Origin: Acidobacteriota bacterium
GTDB taxonomy: Bacteria > Acidobacteriota > Vicinamibacteria > Vicinamibacterales > SCN-69-37
Direction: 5' to 3'
Assembly: GCA_016716905.1 (NCBI GenBank)
Contig: JADJUS010000004.1
Location: 1,674,001-1,738,000, forward strand
DNA length: 64,000 nt
The notes below the pieces were generated by a model that saw nothing but the letters and a program-made list of their open reading frames with translations, did not search any database and was not told the origin of the DNA. Shown here in pieces: positions 62,216 through 64,000 of this stretch (positions are counted from its first letter, which is position 1; every line of letters begins with the position of its first letter). A program made the position numbers and the translations under genes.

Positions 62216-62761
62216 CTATGCGGTCTCTGGCTTAGGGGGAAGGCTATGGGCAACCAAGTTGTAACCGACCGCGTTCAGCTTGTACTCGCCTCTGGCGGCA
62301 GAATCGAAATACCCAGAGCCTTTGGCATCTGGAAGAACCTGCGCCATGCGCTCGGGCAGCTTGAACTGAGCGTGCTTAAAGTACTTGTCAAGATCGGCAG
62401 ATGAGACGGCATCTTTGCGCTCTCCGTCAGCAGCTAGTTCCTTGAGAAAAAAGGCTACGACGCAGGCCATCTCTTTCGCGCTGCGCGGCTTCTTCTCGTT
62501 GCGAAACGATCGGATATCCCCGCCTGATCGAGGGGATGCTAGAGGAGCGGGCGAGCTGGCCGGCGGCCGAGCCTGAACCGCCGCCCGCTCCTCTCGATTC
62601 GGTGAACCTGGCGGCTGCACCTGTCCTGTCGAGGCAACCGGAATCTTCAGGTGTGAGCAGGCGGTTGCCACAACGGTCGCGCGGGCGTCCCCATCAAGGG
62701 GTTCCAGCGCTGCGATGACCTTATCGATGGCCTGTCCGAGTGTCAGTTTCTGGTCTGCCAT
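62216..62761 (-). CDS. cassette protein with helical N-terminus and possible winged-helix C-terminus
   Basis: The 181-residue protein has a short N-terminal helical unit (LTLGQAIDKVIAALEPLD, then ARATVVATACSHLKIP). A Pro/Ala/Ser-rich linker (about 42-78) follows, and then a C-terminal domain (KEMACVVAFFLKELA..., VSSADLDKYFKHAQFKLPER, ARGEYKLNAVGYNLV) with the layout of a winged helix. It might bind nucleic acid or a partner. AAGGA lies eight bases before the ATG. It is the first gene after the attC at 62789-62860. Confidence 0.75.
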   Translation of the reverse strand: MADQKLTLGQAIDKVIAALEPLDGDARATVVATACSHLKIPVASTGQVQPPGSPNREERAAVQARPPASSPAPLASPRSGGDIRSFRNEKKPRSAKEMACVVAFFLKELAADGERKDAVSSADLDKYFKHAQFKLPERMAQVLPDAKGSGYFDSAARGEYKLNAVGYNLVAHSLPPKPETA

Positions 62762-62788
62762 TGCGTGTCCTTCTCGAACCTCTAATCG

Positions 62789-62860
62789 ACCTAACGCCAG
62801 CGTTCACCAGCGACGGCCCATCCTTGCACCGGCCGCCGTCGGTGCAACGCGATGTTAGAC
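62789..62860 (-). other. attC site, complete
   Basis: The 72-bp site on the minus strand opens GTCTAACATCGCGTTGCACC and closes GAACGCTGGCGTTAGGT. Both cores fit (RYYYAAC and GTTRRRY), and the inner arms TGCACCG...CGGTGCA plus CCGTCG/CGACGG give an attC-like fold. It lies 19 bases after the stop of one cassette gene and 27 bases before the next start. Confidence 0.85.
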
Positions 62861-62879
62861 GGCAACATGACCAGTTTAC

Positions 62880-63698
62880 TCAAAAGCCAAAAGGCGGCCC
62901 CGGCGCACCCTCACTCACCAAGAACCAGATTGCCATTGCAATCATGATCGGACCCTGGAGGAAGGTGAACCAGTCCGAGGGCCGCATCTTCTGACCTCTC
63001 CTACGCTTTCTGAGGATCATCCATGGCCCCATAACGGTCATGACTGCGCCAATCCCGCCCATCATGTACGTTGGAAGCTGACCCTGCCAAGTCAGTCTGC
63101 GCGAATACTGTTCGTCCGGAGTCGAAATCTGCCTCGCATATTCCAGTTGTACAAGTTGTGGCTGGCCTTCCAAGACAGCCCGCGCCTCCAGTTCAACAGC
63201 TTCGTTGCCAGCGTAGACCAGCTGCAGAACGCCACCATCGTTCTGCTCCAGGATGCTCCAACGTATCTCGACTTCTCCAGAAGCCATTCGGGACGAATCA
63301 AGCACAACCCCCGCAACATCGCGGCTAGTCTTTCTAATTCTGGCTTCAAGAATTCGCTCGCCGTTGCCAGTTCGAATGACGAGGGGGCTCAAGATCGCGC
63401 TGCCGCGGATAGGCCGTCGACCAGCGTTCCAAAATGCGATTTGTGTGGCGGTTATGTCGCTGCGCAGAACTTGCCCGTCGAACTGCACCGACAGACCTGA
63501 TGCCTGACCGGTACGAACAACCGCGGCTTTCACGGGATGCACAAAATAAGTGAGCTCAGGGGTCTCGCTAGATGCCAGGAAGAAGTAGACAGAGAGACCG
63601 ATGCTAATGATGCTGGCGACCGATCCTGCGATGCCAACCTCTGGCCGGCGGAAGAAATCCATGATTGCCGAGGAACCGCTGTCGTTCTCGTTGCTCAT
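62880..63698 (-). CDS. cassette protein, membrane protein with periplasmic domain, unknown function
   Basis: The 272-residue protein has a membrane helix near the N-terminus (AGSVASIISIGLSVYFFLA) and a strand-rich middle of about 150 residues, probably periplasmic (ELTYFVHPVKAAVVRTG..., TQIAFWNAGRRPIRGSAIL). Two further helices lie near the C-terminus (MMGGIGAVMTVMGPWMIL and GPIMIAMAIWFLV). A basic loop RKRRRGQK separates them. No family is recognised. The ATG at 63698 is preferred; a GTG at 63719 would add seven residues and abut the attC. Confidence 0.75.
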   Translation of the reverse strand: MSNENDSGSSAIMDFFRRPEVGIAGSVASIISIGLSVYFFLASSETPELTYFVHPVKAAVVRTGQASGLSVQFDGQVLRSDITATQIAFWNAGRRPIRGSAILSPLVIRTGNGERILEARIRKTSRDVAGVVLDSSRMASGEVEIRWSILEQNDGGVLQLVYAGNEAVELEARAVLEGQPQLVQLEYARQISTPDEQYSRRLTWQGQLPTYMMGGIGAVMTVMGPWMILRKRRRGQKMRPSDWFTFLQGPIMIAMAIWFLVSEGAPGPPFGF

Positions 63699-63723
63699 CT
63701 CAACTGACCTCGATGCCACTGCC

Positions 63724-63918
63724 GTCTAACTTCAATATGGGTGGAACGCGCCAATCGCAGACTGGCAACCTTGGCTGTCGGGCTTGGGCTCGGAACCACC
63801 CCCAACTCGCGGGCATTATCTGTCCCCATCTGGTCCCGGCGCAAATTCCTCTGCCCACGCGACTCGCCTCAGCTCAACACCACCTGAACACCGCATTGGC
63901 GCGTGCGCCAAGTTGACC
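63724..63918 (-). other. probable long attC site
   Basis: The plus strand reads GTCTAAC at 63724-63730 and GTTGACC at 63912-63918, with AACTT/AAGTT and CGCGCCAAT/ATTGGCGCG arms inside. The core beside the cassette gene is perfect; the far one has one mismatch. At 195 bp it is longer than most attC sites, so the far end is uncertain. Confidence 0.45.
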
Positions 63919-64000
63919 CCGCCGACCGACTTGGGCGGAATGAGCTAATCGTCGATCCGCCCGACCGCCGTTGCCAGCTGTCAGCTGGCCCTCGTTGTGA
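63919..64000. other. right-edge sequence without a visible gene
   Basis: It contains two hairpins (CCGACTTGGGCGGA with TCCGCCCGACCG, and GCCAGCTG-T-CAGCTGGC) but no reading frame worth calling. It should be the 3' end of the next cassette. Confidence 0.4.

Larger units (their letters stand above)
58534..64000 (-). mobile_element. distal part of a chromosomal integron cassette array
   Basis: Cassettes with minus-strand genes alternate with attC recombination sites: 58534-58607, a split one at 59695-59761 plus 61374-61380, 62789-62860, and a probable one at 63724-63918. Gene polarity implies that attI and the integrase lie past the right edge. An IS110-family element interrupts the second attC. 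Cassette genes are unrelated to the phosphate and housekeeping genes to the left. Confidence 0.75.

Noticed and set aside
63699..64000. Integron integrase or attI at the right edge
   Set aside because: No tyrosine-recombinase motif or suitable frame is visible; only a probable attC and hairpins are there.

Overview
This is about 64 kb of GC-rich DNA that reads as a chromosomal segment of an Acidobacteriota bacterium, most likely Vicinamibacteria-like. The lineage call is an inference from marker families: two tandem acidobacterial-type VWA proteins, two PadR plus ADOP-type ABC permease pairs, CarboxypepD-reg TonB receptors, and many palindromic intergenic repeats. Gene starts are mixed ATG, GTG and TTG, and most operons use 1-8 base stop/start overlaps.

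Layout. 1-9.8 kb: a sigma-54 activator cut by the left edge, then a housekeeping run aroC-def-fmt-rsmB-PASTA-rpe-thioesterase-sugar epimerase-BamD. 9.8-13 kb: pgsA, a sugar-nucleotide pair (nucleotidyltransferase plus phosphomannomutase) and tRNA-Gly(CCC). 13-20.4 kb: secreted and lipoproteins, including the VWA pair. 20.4-28.5 kb: an ABC-F ATPase and two convergent PadR/ADOP modules. 29-33 kb: an MFS exporter, a PhoB/PhoR-like two-component system with a frameshifted kinase, and a LysE-type exporter.

33-56 kb is rich in phosphate genes: Pit with its DUF47 partner, an orphan PhoB-like regulator, a TonB receptor with a secreted beta-helix protein, arsDA, a beta-propeller phytase with a second TonB receptor, SixA, a CHAD protein, Ppx and pstSCAB-phoU. 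Arrays of 7-mers resembling TGTAACN, repeated every 11 bp like Pho boxes, lie before the regulator, both TonB operons and pstS. One more is embedded in ppx, facing the CHAD gene. Together they suggest one Pho regulon for free phosphate, phytate and polyphosphate; arsDA fits because phosphate importers also admit arsenate. glgC also lies here.

56-58.4 kb holds yacG, citrate synthase (two compensating frameshifts) and an M28 peptidase. From about 58.53 kb to the right edge, the minus strand carries what looks like the distal end of a chromosomal integron: three cassettes of mostly unknown proteins, separated by attC sites. One attC is split by a 1.6 kb IS110/IS1111-family element with a long 3' non-coding tail that could encode its bridge RNA. 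No integrase lies in the window; cassette polarity puts it beyond the right edge.

Three otherwise normal genes (kinase, ppx, gltA) carry single-base frameshifts. Sequencing or assembly indels are at least as likely as true decay.
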